A DNA stretch of 37,251 bases from Bacteroidota bacterium (GTDB taxonomy: Bacteria; Bacteroidota; Bacteroidia; Chitinophagales; Saprospiraceae). The DNA lies in the NCBI GenBank assembly GCA_017858735.1, contig JAFMBH010000035.1, positions 1 to 37,251 on the forward strand, given 5' to 3'. Of the stretch, positions 17,793 through 25,628 are shown piece after piece. Numbering within the stretch: the first letter of the stretch is position 1; each line of letters starts with the position of its first letter. Both the position numbers and the translations under genes were made by a program. The notes beneath the pieces were generated by a model. That model did not search any database. It was not told the origin of the DNA and saw nothing but the letters and a program-made list of their open reading frames with translations.

Positions 17793-18524
17793 TTAATACT
17801 TTAGAGAAGCAGGGTTTTTAAAAACCCTTGGAAAATGGTAACCCAGATGAATTCCAGGTTGAAAAACCCAAAAAACAGCTTCATCTTTTGCGCCGGTATT
17901 AAAATTAACGGGTCTTCTATTCCAGGTTGGTGCGGCAAACAAATCTATCCCAACAACAAATCGGGTTAACAGAGGTTTTGCCGTAGGATTATAAGAAAAA
18001 TTCAATAAAGCGCCCGGACCGTTTGACATTCTATCATATCCTTTTCTATACTCCCCGCTGATCTGAGGCACTACCCGAGAGGGATCGTCCTGAATTCTGA
18101 TATTGTGTTGAAAAAAGCCACCATACATATCGACATTAAACCTTTGGAGGAAGACAGATTTATTATTAAAACGCCAACCTCTGCCAAATCCTAAAAACCA
18201 GGCCCTTTGTCTTAGTTGAATAATAGCAGGATTTTTGTCATTCCCAATGAGATATCCTTCAGGTGTAAGTAAATTAGAAAAAACATCCTCTTTCACTAAA
18301 GCACCGAATTGAAAAAAACCAGCGAGACTCCAAACAGAACGTTTTTTGGGTGGCTGATAGGCCAATACCGCGGTGGTTCGCAAGGAAGGACCAAATCGAT
18401 TATTCATATCCAAAACGGGCGCTTGAGCCCCATATTGAATGTTTAAGAACATGGTTGGTTCCTCCTTTTGAGCAGAAATAAAACCATAAAACAGTAAAAA
18501 TGAAAAGGTAGTAAATAATCTCAT
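17793..18524 (-). CDS. Probable outer-membrane beta-barrel protein of unknown function
   Basis: I place the start at the ATG at 18524, which gives MRLFTTFSFLLFYGFISAQ, a clean signal peptide; the frame is open upstream to a TTG at 18578, but that would bury the signal. The 243-residue protein has alternating aromatic and Gly residues in strands (MFLNIQYGA, WFLGFGRGWRF, VDMYGGFF, GIHLGYHFP), as in small outer-membrane barrels. I do not recognise a named family. It is the first gene of the unit with waaA, rfaE1 and a T9SS cargo, and its start is 72 bases from the divergent UDP-glucuronate-decarboxylase-like gene. The envelope role is inferred from this company. Confidence 0.72.
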   Translation of the reverse strand: MRLFTTFSFLLFYGFISAQKEEPTMFLNIQYGAQAPVLDMNNRFGPSLRTTAVLAYQPPKKRSVWSLAGFFQFGALVKEDVFSNLLTPEGYLIGNDKNPAIIQLRQRAWFLGFGRGWRFNNKSVFLQRFNVDMYGGFFQHNIRIQDDPSRVVPQISGEYRKGYDRMSNGPGALLNFSYNPTAKPLLTRFVVGIDLFAAPTWNRRPVNFNTGAKDEAVFWVFQPGIHLGYHFPRVFKNPASLKY

Positions 18525-18596
18525 TTTAATATATTCAAAAGGAAGTTTAAATAAAAAAGAACGCTTATCTTGTGACAAAATTAAACATATTTAACA

Positions 18597-19538
18597 TTGA
18601 AAAGAATACTAATTGCTGGAGCTGCGGGTTTCCTTGGATCTCACTTATGCGACCGATTTATTAAAGAGGGTTATGAAGTTATTGCAGTAGATAATTTATT
18701 GACGGGAAGTTTAGCGAATATAGAACACTTATTTCCATTAAAGCAATTTACCTTTTATTATCATGATATAACAAAATTTGTACATATACCAGGAGAATTG
18801 GACTACATTCTACATTTTGCCTCTCCTGCCAGTCCCATTGATTACTTAAAAATGCCTATTCAAACACTAAAGGTAGGCGCATTGGGTACACACAACTTAT
18901 TGGGCTTAGCCCGTGAAAAAAATGCCAGAATATTAGTTGCCTCTACATCGGAGGTATATGGAGACCCATTAGTTCATCCTCAATCAGAAGATTACTGGGG
19001 AAATGTAAATCCTGTGGGGCCAAGAGGTGTATATGATGAAGCTAAAAGATTTTTAGAGGCCATTACCATGGCTTACCATAATTTCCATCAGGTAGAAACC
19101 AGGATAATAAGAATTTTCAACACTTATGGTCCCAGAATGAGGGTTGAAGATGGCCGTGCACTGCCTGCTTTTTTTGCACAGGCCATTAAAGGAAAAGGCT
19201 TACCTGTATTTGGTGACGGATCGCAGACAAGATCATTTTGTTATGTAGATGATTTAGTGGAAGGCATTTATCGGTTATTATTGAGTGACTATGCCTTACC
19301 TGTAAATATTGGTAATCCGGACGAAGTAAGTATCTTGGCGTTTGCTCATGAAATACTTGCCCTCGTGAATAACCCTGCGGCATTCATCGATTTCCTACCC
19401 CTACCACAGGATGACCCAAAGGTCAGACAACCAAATATTACTTTAGCAAAAAAATTACTGGACTGGGAGCCTAAAGTAAACAGGCGTGACGGTTTAGAAA
19501 CGACCTATAATTATTTTAAAGAAGTTGTAAATCCATAA
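18597..19538 (+). CDS. UDP-glucuronate decarboxylase-like SDR (UDP-xylose synthase type)
   Basis: This 313-residue extended short-chain dehydrogenase has the NAD-binding motif GAAGFLGSH at residues 8-16, the [11 protein letters not shown] segment near 78, the catalytic STSE at 116-119 within STSEVYGDP, Tyr146 and Lys150 in YDEAK, the [10 protein letters not shown] segment, and [14 protein letters not shown]. The set is characteristic of UDP-xylose synthase, which oxidises and decarboxylates UDP-glucuronate; related SDRs are less likely. The only start that keeps the first beta strand is a TTG at 18597, since no in-frame ATG or GTG lies nearby. rfbB begins 2 bases after its stop, so they form a nucleotide-sugar pair, probably for surface polysaccharide. 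Confidence 0.87.
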   Translation: MKRILIAGAAGFLGSHLCDRFIKEGYEVIAVDNLLTGSLANIEHLFPLKQFTFYYHDITKFVHIPGELDYILHFASPASPIDYLKMPIQTLKVGALGTHNLLGLAREKNARILVASTSEVYGDPLVHPQSEDYWGNVNPVGPRGVYDEAKRFLEAITMAYHNFHQVETRIIRIFNTYGPRMRVEDGRALPAFFAQAIKGKGLPVFGDGSQTRSFCYVDDLVEGIYRLLLSDYALPVNIGNPDEVSILAFAHEILALVNNPAAFIDFLPLPQDDPKVRQPNITLAKKLLDWEPKVNRRDGLETTYNYFKEVVNP

Positions 19539-19540
19539 AA

Positions 19541-20599
19541 ATGAATTTTTCTAAGGTCATATTGATTACCGGAGGCGCTGGTTTTATAGGCACTCATTTG
19601 GTAAAACACTGGGTAAAAACCTATTCTAACCAACTGGTTATCAATGTAGATTTATTGACTTATGCGGGCAATTTAGAAAATTTAAGGGACATTGAAAACA
19701 GCAAAAATTATAAGTTTATCAAGGGAGATATTCGGGATGCTGATTTTCTATCCCAACTTTTTATTGATTATCCTATTGATTCTGTCATCCATTTAGCGGC
19801 AGAATCACATGTTGACCGATCCATAACTGACCCTCAATCTTTTTTGGAAACTAATATTCTGGGTACTTTCCAGCTTTTAAATGCCTGTAAAAATGCCTGG
19901 AAGGACCAAAGAGAGGGAAAACTATTTTACCACGTGTCAACCGATGAGGTATTTGGTTCATTAGGGGAAGAAGGATATTTTACAGAAGAGACTGCTTACG
20001 ATCCGCGTTCACCCTATTCTGCGTCGAAGGCGGCGTCCGATCATCTGGTACGGGCGTATTTTCACACTTACCATTTGCCTGTTGTGATTTCAAATTGTTC
20101 CAATAATTATGGGCCTTATCAATTTCCTGAAAAGTTAATTCCGCTCATGATAAGGAATATTATAGGCATGAAGAATTTACCTGTTTATGGCGATGGAAAA
20201 AACACCAGAGACTGGCTTTGGGTTGGTGATCATGTTTCGGCCATAGATTTAATATTCCACCGTGGAGAAATGGGGGAAACTTATGCTATTGGTGGCCATA
20301 ATGAATGGCAAAACCTAGCTCTCGTCCAATTTTTATGTCAATCTATCGATAAGAAATTGGGAAGAGCGGAAGGTACGTCGGAGAAATTAATAACTTTTGT
20401 GACAGATAGAAAAGGACACGATCGTCGGTATGCCATTGATGCATCCAAATTAAAAGATAAACTTGGCTGGGAGCCCCAGATAAGCCCTGAAGAAGGCATG
20501 GTAAAAACCGTCGATTGGTATGTAGAGAATGCTGAATGGCTGGATTCTGTTACTTCGGGAAGTTATCAGGAATACTATAAAAAGCAGTATCAGGACTAA
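19541..20599 (+). CDS. rfbB: dTDP-glucose 4,6-dehydratase
   Basis: This 352-residue SDR converts dTDP-glucose to dTDP-4-keto-6-deoxyglucose, an early step towards dTDP-rhamnose and other deoxysugars. It has GGAGFIGTH near residue 10, the family's DLLTYAGNLENL segment, HLAAESHVDRSI near 83, the catalytic Ser133-Thr134-Asp135-Glu136, Tyr159 and Lys163 in YSASK, SNNYGPYQFPEK, and GDGKNTRDWLWV. Asp135-Glu136 are the dehydratase acid/base residues, which separate it from epimerases. It starts 2 bases after the decarboxylase-like gene. Its stop shares bases with the stop of the convergent gene. The other rhamnose genes (rfbA, C, D) are not in the window. Confidence 0.95.
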   Translation: MNFSKVILITGGAGFIGTHLVKHWVKTYSNQLVINVDLLTYAGNLENLRDIENSKNYKFIKGDIRDADFLSQLFIDYPIDSVIHLAAESHVDRSITDPQSFLETNILGTFQLLNACKNAWKDQREGKLFYHVSTDEVFGSLGEEGYFTEETAYDPRSPYSASKAASDHLVRAYFHTYHLPVVISNCSNNYGPYQFPEKLIPLMIRNIIGMKNLPVYGDGKNTRDWLWVGDHVSAIDLIFHRGEMGETYAIGGHNEWQNLALVQFLCQSIDKKLGRAEGTSEKLITFVTDRKGHDRRYAIDASKLKDKLGWEPQISPEEGMVKTVDWYVENAEWLDSVTSGSYQEYYKKQYQD

Positions 20600-21450
20600 A
20601 CCGTGGTTTCGTGGTAAAGCCCATTTGCCATTTCTAAGGCTTCTTTAAGTTTATCGGAATCATACTGAGTGGGTTCATTTAAACCTTCTACATATTTAAT
20701 CATATTTTCCATAGGCATATTACCTACCAGATCATCTTTAGCCATTGGGCAACCACCGAAACCTAGTAAAGCACCATCAAATTTCCTGCAACCCGCTTTA
20801 TAAGCGGCATCCATTTTGCCCAGCCAATCTTCTGGTCTGGTATGAAGGTGAACACCTATATCTAGCGTAGGAAATTGATTGGAAGTAAACTCAAAAACCT
20901 CTGTAATCTTTTCCGGAGAAGCTATACCGATGGTATCAGAAAGTTGAAGCGAACGAATGCCCAACGGTAACATTCTATTTAACCAATAATCTATAATGTC
21001 AATGCTCCAGGGATCATTATATGGGTTTCCAAAACCCATGGAAAGGTAGAGAATTAAATTTTTTCCAGATTCTTCGCAAAGATTTTGAATTTCAGCTACC
21101 CGTTCAAATGCCTCATTTAACGTTGCGTGCGTATTTCTGATCTGAAAAGTTTCAGAGATAGAAAATGGAAAGCCGATAAGGTCGATTTTATCGAATTGTG
21201 AGGCCTGCATGGCGCCTTTGTAATTGGCTACAATGGCCAGTAATTTGGTATTATTTTTATTCAGGTGAGGAACAATATCTGCTGTATCAGCCATTTGTGG
21301 GATAGCTTTTGGAGAAACAAAACTTCCAAAATCTAAGGTATCAAAGCCAATATCCAAGAGAAGATTCAAAAATTTAATTTTCTTTTCCGTAGGAATGAAA
21401 TGCTTTAAACCTTGCATGGCATCTCTTGGACACTCGATTAATCGAAGCAT
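20596..21450 (-). CDS. Hydroxymethylglutaryl-CoA lyase-like protein
   Basis: This 284-residue HMGL-like TIM-barrel enzyme resembles HMG-CoA lyase, which splits HMG-CoA to acetyl-CoA and acetoacetate, for example in leucine breakdown. It has the N-terminal ECPRDAMQG where classical lyases have EVGPRDGLQ, keeping the catalytic Arg and metal-binding Asp, the metal-binding HxH as HLH near residue 200, and GFGGCPMAKDDLVGNMP near 233, which retains the catalytic-loop Cys but is shorter than the classical GCPFA...GNVATED. It is a divergent branch seen in Bacteroidota. Other HMGL-like aldolases cannot be excluded. The 3' end overlaps the rfbB stop by four bases. Confidence 0.8.
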   Translation of the reverse strand: MLRLIECPRDAMQGLKHFIPTEKKIKFLNLLLDIGFDTLDFGSFVSPKAIPQMADTADIVPHLNKNNTKLLAIVANYKGAMQASQFDKIDLIGFPFSISETFQIRNTHATLNEAFERVAEIQNLCEESGKNLILYLSMGFGNPYNDPWSIDIIDYWLNRMLPLGIRSLQLSDTIGIASPEKITEVFEFTSNQFPTLDIGVHLHTRPEDWLGKMDAAYKAGCRKFDGALLGFGGCPMAKDDLVGNMPMENMIKYVEGLNEPTQYDSDKLKEALEMANGLYHETTV

Positions 21451-21532
21451 TATGTATAAATTTGTTTTTTAAAAAACCTTTAACTATTAATAAAACGCAT
21501 AAGTATCTATATTGTGTTCAAATATGTAAAGA

Positions 21533-21748
21533 ATGAGCAAATATAAAAATCTATTGACCATCTTGGGATTTTTACTGGTAGTAACAGGATTCTTAAGTAT
21601 GATAGTAAGTGTTGTTGGATTAAAATTTTCATTTCTGTTATTTTTGGAAAGTTGGGGCTCATTGGTAGGCTTCGTCCTCAAATTATTGATAATTATGATA
21701 GGCTTTATATTAACTTATCTGGGACAAACCAATTTTTCAGGTAAATAA
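21533..21748 (+). CDS. Small two-helix membrane protein of unknown function
   Basis: This 71-residue protein has two strong hydrophobic segments, about 8-30 and 44-66, joined by a short loop (FLESWGS), with basic residues at the N-terminus (SKYKN). This is the form of a small integral inner-membrane protein. It resembles short conserved proteins found widely in Bacteroidota, but I cannot name a family or a role. It stands alone between two leftward genes: 82 bases separate its start from the lyase-like gene, and its stop is 6 bases from the convergent LuxE-like gene. The composition is too hydrophobic and regular to be a chance frame. Confidence 0.7.
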   Translation: MSKYKNLLTILGFLLVVTGFLSMIVSVVGLKFSFLLFLESWGSLVGFVLKLLIIMIGFILTYLGQTNFSGK

Positions 21749-21754
21749 AATATA

Positions 21755-22756
21755 CTAACTCAGGTGGTGGACAAGTAAATTACATCCCCTGATTTCAGCA
21801 TTATCGAGCCTGCCTAAAATTTCAAAGGTACCATCCTGACATTTTCTGCCTAAATCGTCTGTTGCAATAAAGGAAATAGAATCTTTATTGGCTAAATCAA
21901 TAATATTTACGGCGCCCACCTTTCCATCGGGTACTTCTCGAAAAGGATCTGTAATATCTCTAATTAAAATTTTGAGAGAGGAAGATTCGTAGAAATAGCC
22001 ATCGGCGGGAGCATAGGCTTGCGAAAGTAACTCTGTCATTCCATATTCCGAGTGAATTTGATTAACGCCAAAGGCAGTTTTTAAAATGTCATGTAATTCT
22101 GATCTGGGAAGCTCTCTACCCTGCCCTTTCATTCCCCCTGTTTCCATGACAATGAGTTCAGGAAATTGAAAGGTAAAATCAGTGGCAAGCGATAAAAGAG
22201 CAAAGGAAACACCTAATAAAACGACAGGTATATTTTCTGATTTAGCTTTTGACAGCAGGGAAATCAGGCTGTCTTTGTGATTCAGAAAAAAACCCGAATA
22301 ATCTTGATATTTACTTTTTTCTATAAAATAACCCGCCATATCCACTAAGGAAGAGCCTTTTCGCTCCAGATAATGAGGTAAAAGCGCCATAAAGGCAAAA
22401 TTTTCCACCGGGCCATACCTTTCTTCAAAGCAATGCGCAGTATTTTCCAAATAATTATTTAGGGAACGAACGGCATGATTACTTTGCGTGGACCCAGAAG
22501 TACCGCTGCTGGAAAAAATAGTTTCCGGTTCCCAGGAACCAGTTTTAATCAACTGATGTTTAAAAAAATGGACTGGTAAACAAGGGATGGAAAATAAATT
22601 TTCCTGATTAGGCAAACAATTTGGGAGAAGTTCAAGGAATTTCTGATATAAAGTATTATTTTTTGACTGGAATTGAAAAATTTCCCATGCCTGGTCATTA
22701 AAATCCTTCGTATTGTTCGCAACGAAATGACGATATTTCGTGTTATCATTAGCCAT
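21755..22756 (-). CDS. LuxE-like acyl-protein synthetase/acyltransferase
   Basis: This 333-residue protein resembles LuxE-type acyl-protein synthetases, which activate a fatty acid as acyl-AMP and pass it to a protein cysteine. Visible marks are the Ser/Gly/Thr-rich adenylate loop SSSGTSGSTQSNH near residue 85, an EYGMTE segment near 240 typical of adenylating enzymes, and the C-terminal LGRLDNAEIRGCNLL. The Cys at about 325 corresponds to the acyl-accepting Cys near the LuxE C-terminus. There are no luxA, B, C or D genes here, so bioluminescence is excluded and another acyl-transfer role is likely. Related proteins in Bacteroidota are simply called acyl transferase. Start ATG at 22756 lies 30 bases from the divergent lipoprotein gene. 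Confidence 0.78.
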   Translation of the reverse strand: MANDNTKYRHFVANNTKDFNDQAWEIFQFQSKNNTLYQKFLELLPNCLPNQENLFSIPCLPVHFFKHQLIKTGSWEPETIFSSSGTSGSTQSNHAVRSLNNYLENTAHCFEERYGPVENFAFMALLPHYLERKGSSLVDMAGYFIEKSKYQDYSGFFLNHKDSLISLLSKAKSENIPVVLLGVSFALLSLATDFTFQFPELIVMETGGMKGQGRELPRSELHDILKTAFGVNQIHSEYGMTELLSQAYAPADGYFYESSSLKILIRDITDPFREVPDGKVGAVNIIDLANKDSISFIATDDLGRKCQDGTFEILGRLDNAEIRGCNLLVHHLS

Positions 22757-22786
22757 TTAATCGTTTTTGTTTATAAATTTTCAATC

Positions 22787-23308
22787 ATGAAATCGATGTC
22801 ATTCACCCCCTTAACTTACTGGATAGTAGCTACAACTCTTATTTTAACAGAGAGTTGTTCGCGCCCGCCAGAATTTCCTAATGAGCCTGTTATCGAATAC
22901 ATAGGATTAAGCAAAAATACAATTATTCAAAGTAGAAGTAGTCAATTGCCTCAAGATACCATTGAAATAAGTTTCAAATTCACTGACGGAGATGGAAATT
23001 TAGGCGATGCGGATAGTATAAATATTTTACTATCAGATAGCCGGGACGGATTTAACCATCTGTTTAAAATAGGTGAAATACCGCAATTAGGGGCTGGCAG
23101 AGGGATACAAGGGAATATAAAACTCACGTTAACGAATAGATCTGATACCCGTTATTTTTGTTGCACCTTTCCAAATACGCGCCTAACCTGCATAGCCAGC
23201 ACCAGTTTTCCCAAGGATTCCTTATATTACAGCATAAAAGTAAAAGACAGAGCTGGAAATTGGAGTAATACTATCAAGACAGAGAATATCACTATTTTAT
23301 GTCAATAG
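22787..23308 (+). CDS. Lipoprotein of unknown function
   Basis: The frame is open from 22673, but the upstream part overlaps the LuxE-like gene. The ATG at 22787 gives a 173-residue protein with a lipoprotein-type signal (hydrophobic WIVATTLILTES, then Cys24). The -3 residue is Thr and not the usual Leu, so the lipobox is imperfect. Afterwards comes one beta-rich domain with an acidic, Gly-rich FTDGDGNLGDAD stretch, which resembles calcium-binding-type or cadherin-like loops, and the end KVKDRAGNWSNTIKTENI is typical of Bacteroidota extracellular Ig-like domains. Function is unknown. It converges on hemF, 4 bases away. Confidence 0.75.
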   Translation: MKSMSFTPLTYWIVATTLILTESCSRPPEFPNEPVIEYIGLSKNTIIQSRSSQLPQDTIEISFKFTDGDGNLGDADSINILLSDSRDGFNHLFKIGEIPQLGAGRGIQGNIKLTLTNRSDTRYFCCTFPNTRLTCIASTSFPKDSLYYSIKVKDRAGNWSNTIKTENITILCQ

Positions 23309-23312
23309 CGGG

Positions 23313-24209
23313 TTAAATCCAGTGAATACCTTTCTTCAAATGAGACAGGGTAAACTCTTCAGGAGAACCATTTTCCACTTGATGGTCATATTCCCAGGAA
23401 GCCATTGGTGGCATGCTTACCAAAATAGACTCTGTCCTTCCGTTGGTTTCCAGTCCAAATTTGGTTCCTTTATCCCAAACCAGATTAAATTCTACATATC
23501 TGCCGCGCCTGACATACTGCCATTTCTTATTCAGGTCATTAAAAGGACGATCATAAGTACGTTGAAGTATAGGTATATAAAGGGAGCAAAAAGACTCCCC
23601 CACCGCTTTAACAAAATCAAAAGAAGCCTCTTTATCCTCTCTTTTAGCGGCAACTAAGCGGTCAAAAAAAATACCTCCCACGCCCCTGGTTTCCATTCTA
23701 TGGGGAAGAAAAAAGTAATCATCGGCCCAGGTTTTAAAGGTAGGATAAAAAGAAGCATCGTGCAGATCACACACATTTTTCAGACCTGTATGAAAAAATA
23801 TAGCATCATCAGGATCAATATAATGAGGCGTCAAATCGATACCACCGCCAAACCACCACAAACCGTTATCCATTTCAAAATAACGAACATTCATGTGAAT
23901 AATAGGAGAGAAGGGATTAGATGGATGCAAAACGATAGAAACACCAGTAGCGAAAAAATCACCGGCTGGAATATTTAAACCTTTTGCAGCCTTTTCATTT
24001 AAGACACCTTCGACGGCAGAAAACATAACACCCCCCTTTTCAATTTTTTTTCCATTTAAAACCATACTGGTTCCGCCGCCACCTTCAGGTCTTTTCCAGA
24101 TATCGACTATAAAAGGGGTACCGCCATCAGCCACAGATAATTGCTGGCAAATATCTTCCTGTAAGGACTTAAAATAATTACTAATATGGTTCATAATATG
24201 ATTTGTCAT
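23313..24209 (-). CDS. hemF: Oxygen-dependent coproporphyrinogen III oxidase
   Basis: HemF converts coproporphyrinogen III to protoporphyrinogen IX with oxygen in haem synthesis. The 298-residue protein shows the family's conserved blocks: GGTSMVL near 50, FFATGVSIVLHPSNPF near 85, HMNVRYFE near 105, WWFGGGIDLTPHY near 117, RGVGGIFFD near 180, and the late RRGRYVEFNLVWDKGTKFGLETNGRTESILVSMPP block. Length matches the usual 300. Met1 and Met6 are both possible starts. The gene is transcribed away from the nucleoside phosphorylase and ends 4 bases from the convergent lipoprotein gene. Dependence on oxygen suggests an aerobic host. Confidence 0.96.
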   Translation of the reverse strand: MTNHIMNHISNYFKSLQEDICQQLSVADGGTPFIVDIWKRPEGGGGTSMVLNGKKIEKGGVMFSAVEGVLNEKAAKGLNIPAGDFFATGVSIVLHPSNPFSPIIHMNVRYFEMDNGLWWFGGGIDLTPHYIDPDDAIFFHTGLKNVCDLHDASFYPTFKTWADDYFFLPHRMETRGVGGIFFDRLVAAKREDKEASFDFVKAVGESFCSLYIPILQRTYDRPFNDLNKKWQYVRRGRYVEFNLVWDKGTKFGLETNGRTESILVSMPPMASWEYDHQVENGSPEEFTLSHLKKGIHWI

Positions 24210-24265
24210 TTAGGTAAAGCCTATAAAATTTGTACATTACTCAGGCAAAGCACAAAAATAATAAA

Positions 24266-25138
24266 ATGGCGTCAGCAGAATTAATTTTAAGCCCAAATGG
24301 TAGAATTTATCATCTCGATTTATTGCCAGGTGAAATAAGTACTACCATTATATTGGTTGGAGACCCTGGTCGTGTAAGCCAGGTATCCAAAAAATTTGAT
24401 AAAGTGTTCATGCAAAGAATTCACAGGGAATTTATTACACATACAGGCATAATTGGAAAAACGCCTGTTTCTGTGATAAGTACGGGCATTGGCACCGATA
24501 ATATTGATATAGTTATCAATGAACTGGATGCCTTAGTGAATATTGATTTTACAACGGGAAAGCCGAAAGATAAGCATACTACCTTAACTTTTATAAGAAT
24601 TGGCACCTCAGGTTCCTTGCATGAATCCATTCCCATTGATAGTTTTCTGTTAAATACACATAGTCTCGGGTTAGATAACTTGTTATCGTTCTATGATGTT
24701 GAAAATAATGAGGCATTAGAGGCATTTAATATGAAAATACATGATAAATACCCTGCTTTAGGTCAGTTGTCTGTAAAACCCTATTTAACTGCCGCCGATG
24801 AATCTTTAATACGTCTTTTTAAAGATGACATGCAAACAGGAATAACCTTAACAGCCCCGGGATTTTACGGAGCACAAGGTCGGCAATTACGCCTAAAGAG
24901 TCGCATGAGAAATCTATTGGAAACGATAGCAAGCGAAAAAAGGGAGGAAACGAGCCTTACGAATTTCGAAATGGAAACAAGTGGTATCTATGGATTGAGT
25001 GCCCTTTTAAACCATAAGGCTGTAAGCTGTAATGTAATTCTTGCGAACAGATCTCTGAACATTTTTAGTCAGAAGGCAAACGAAAGTATAGAAAAATTAA
25101 TCGATTTGGTGCTCGCACGACTGGTGAAGGAAGGATAA
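24266..25138 (+). CDS. Nucleoside phosphorylase (uridine phosphorylase-like)
   Basis: I chose the ATG at 24266, giving 290 residues; an upstream in-frame TTG at 24230 would add 12 residues with no conserved feature. The PNP/UDP family marks are GDPGRV at 32-37 (phosphate binding), FIRIGTSGSL near 112, and FEMETSGIYGL with Glu235-Met236-Glu237, the ribose-binding region of uridine phosphorylases. It should release the base from a nucleoside with phosphate in the cytoplasm. The spacing and the EMET motif favour a pyrimidine nucleoside, but purine use cannot be ruled out. It is a single gene, divergent from hemF. Confidence 0.87.
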   Translation: MASAELILSPNGRIYHLDLLPGEISTTIILVGDPGRVSQVSKKFDKVFMQRIHREFITHTGIIGKTPVSVISTGIGTDNIDIVINELDALVNIDFTTGKPKDKHTTLTFIRIGTSGSLHESIPIDSFLLNTHSLGLDNLLSFYDVENNEALEAFNMKIHDKYPALGQLSVKPYLTAADESLIRLFKDDMQTGITLTAPGFYGAQGRQLRLKSRMRNLLETIASEKREETSLTNFEMETSGIYGLSALLNHKAVSCNVILANRSLNIFSQKANESIEKLIDLVLARLVKEG

Positions 25139-25485
25139 GGCATAAAAAAGGGACAAGAATCAGACTCCTTGTCCCGCTAAATGGTATGTTAGATAACCTC
25201 TCTCCGATGTATGTGTTATGATAAGTATAAAAATAATACTGTAACGGGATTAAAATGCTATTATTTTGGTTACAAAATGAGCATTAATAATGAATATTTG
25301 TATCTCGTTAATCATAAACAGTTCAAATATAGTAATCTATCCTTATATATAATTAATATATTAAAAAAATATTTCAATAATTTGATTACATATCATGTAA
25401 CATATTGAAAGACAATAATTTAAATTTTTTATCCATAATGATAAAAAAAATGAGAAAAATAAATAAAATGAAATGGGAAGGAAGG
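25139..25485 (-). other. Gene-poor AT-rich stretch with signs of a possible minus-strand structured RNA
   Basis: No convincing protein gene lies between the nucleoside phosphorylase and ffs. On the minus strand a -7 box TATATTTG sits at 25324-25331, without a good -33 box. Downstream of it in that direction come two hairpins: one at 25254-25285 made of two 6-bp perfect helices (AATGCT/AGCATT and ATTTTG/CAAAAT) with a GTTA loop, and a weaker one at 25215-25245 (AGTAT/ATACT with outer GTTA/TAAC). A terminator-type hairpin followed by six T ends the stretch at 25144-25175. Together they could define an RNA of about 170 bases. AT-rich DNA makes short inverted repeats by chance, so this is a candidate only. 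Confidence 0.3.
25144..25175 (-). terminator. Minus-strand intrinsic terminator
   Basis: GGGACAAG (25150-25157) and CTTGTCCC (25168-25175) form an 8-bp perfect stem with a 10-base loop. The run of six A at 25144-25149 becomes a T-tract on the minus strand, so the hairpin terminates leftward transcripts. On the plus strand no T-run follows, so it would be a poor terminator for the nucleoside phosphorylase gene that ends at 25138. Confidence 0.65.
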
Positions 25486-25489
25486 AAAA

Positions 25490-25584
25490 AAATAAGGTGA
25501 GCAACACAACGAGCGCTCAACTTCGTACCCTTGCTGCGTTTCCACCCTGGGGGATTAGAAGGAGCAGCACCAAGTGCGCCCACC
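25490..25584 (-). ncRNA. ffs: Small bacterial signal recognition particle RNA (4.5S)
   Basis: Read on the minus strand, the segment carries the conserved apical domain of SRP RNA: CCAGGGTGGAAACGCAGCAAGG, split here as CCCAGGG, then GTGGAAAC with the GGAA-type tetraloop, then GCAGCAAGG, where Ffh binds. The ends pair: GGTGGGC (25584-25578) with GCTCACC (25502-25496), all seven positions, and a further helix continues inwards with one bulge. A T-rich run at 25495-25486 follows as terminator. A -7-like box TATATTTA at 25598-25591, with TATG 19 bases upstream, would start RNA near 25584, which agrees with the helix end. The RNA works with Ffh and FtsY in co-translational membrane targeting. Confidence 0.88.
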
Positions 25585-25590
25585 GGACCG

Positions 25591-25621
25591 TAAATATAAC
25601 TAATTTTTACAAAGAGTCATA
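25591..25621 (-). promoter_or_regulatory. Promoter of ffs
   Basis: On the minus strand, TATG (25621-25618) and TATATTTA (25598-25591) are separated by 19 bases. This matches the Bacteroidota TTTG-N19-TAnnTTTG layout with one mismatch in each box. The expected RNA start falls at the first base of the closing SRP helix. Confidence 0.5.
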
Positions 25622-25628
25622 TTATATT

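Noticed and set aside
18525-18578. Upstream TTG start for the outer-membrane protein
   Set aside because: It would place charged residues before the signal peptide that starts at the ATG at 18524.
21464-21477. Perfect 14-base palindrome GTTTTTTAAAAAAC upstream of the lyase-like gene
   Set aside because: It is a low-complexity T/A run that is expected by chance in AT-rich DNA.
25211-25408. Plus-strand frame of 65 codons between the phosphorylase gene and ffs
   Set aside because: It is made of AT-rich low-complexity codons (many Tyr, Asn, Lys, Ile), has no family pattern and lies in DNA with hairpins better explained as non-coding.
25386-25583. Minus-strand frame of 65 codons over ffs
   Set aside because: It is a chance translation of the SRP RNA gene, whose apical motif and closing helix are clear.
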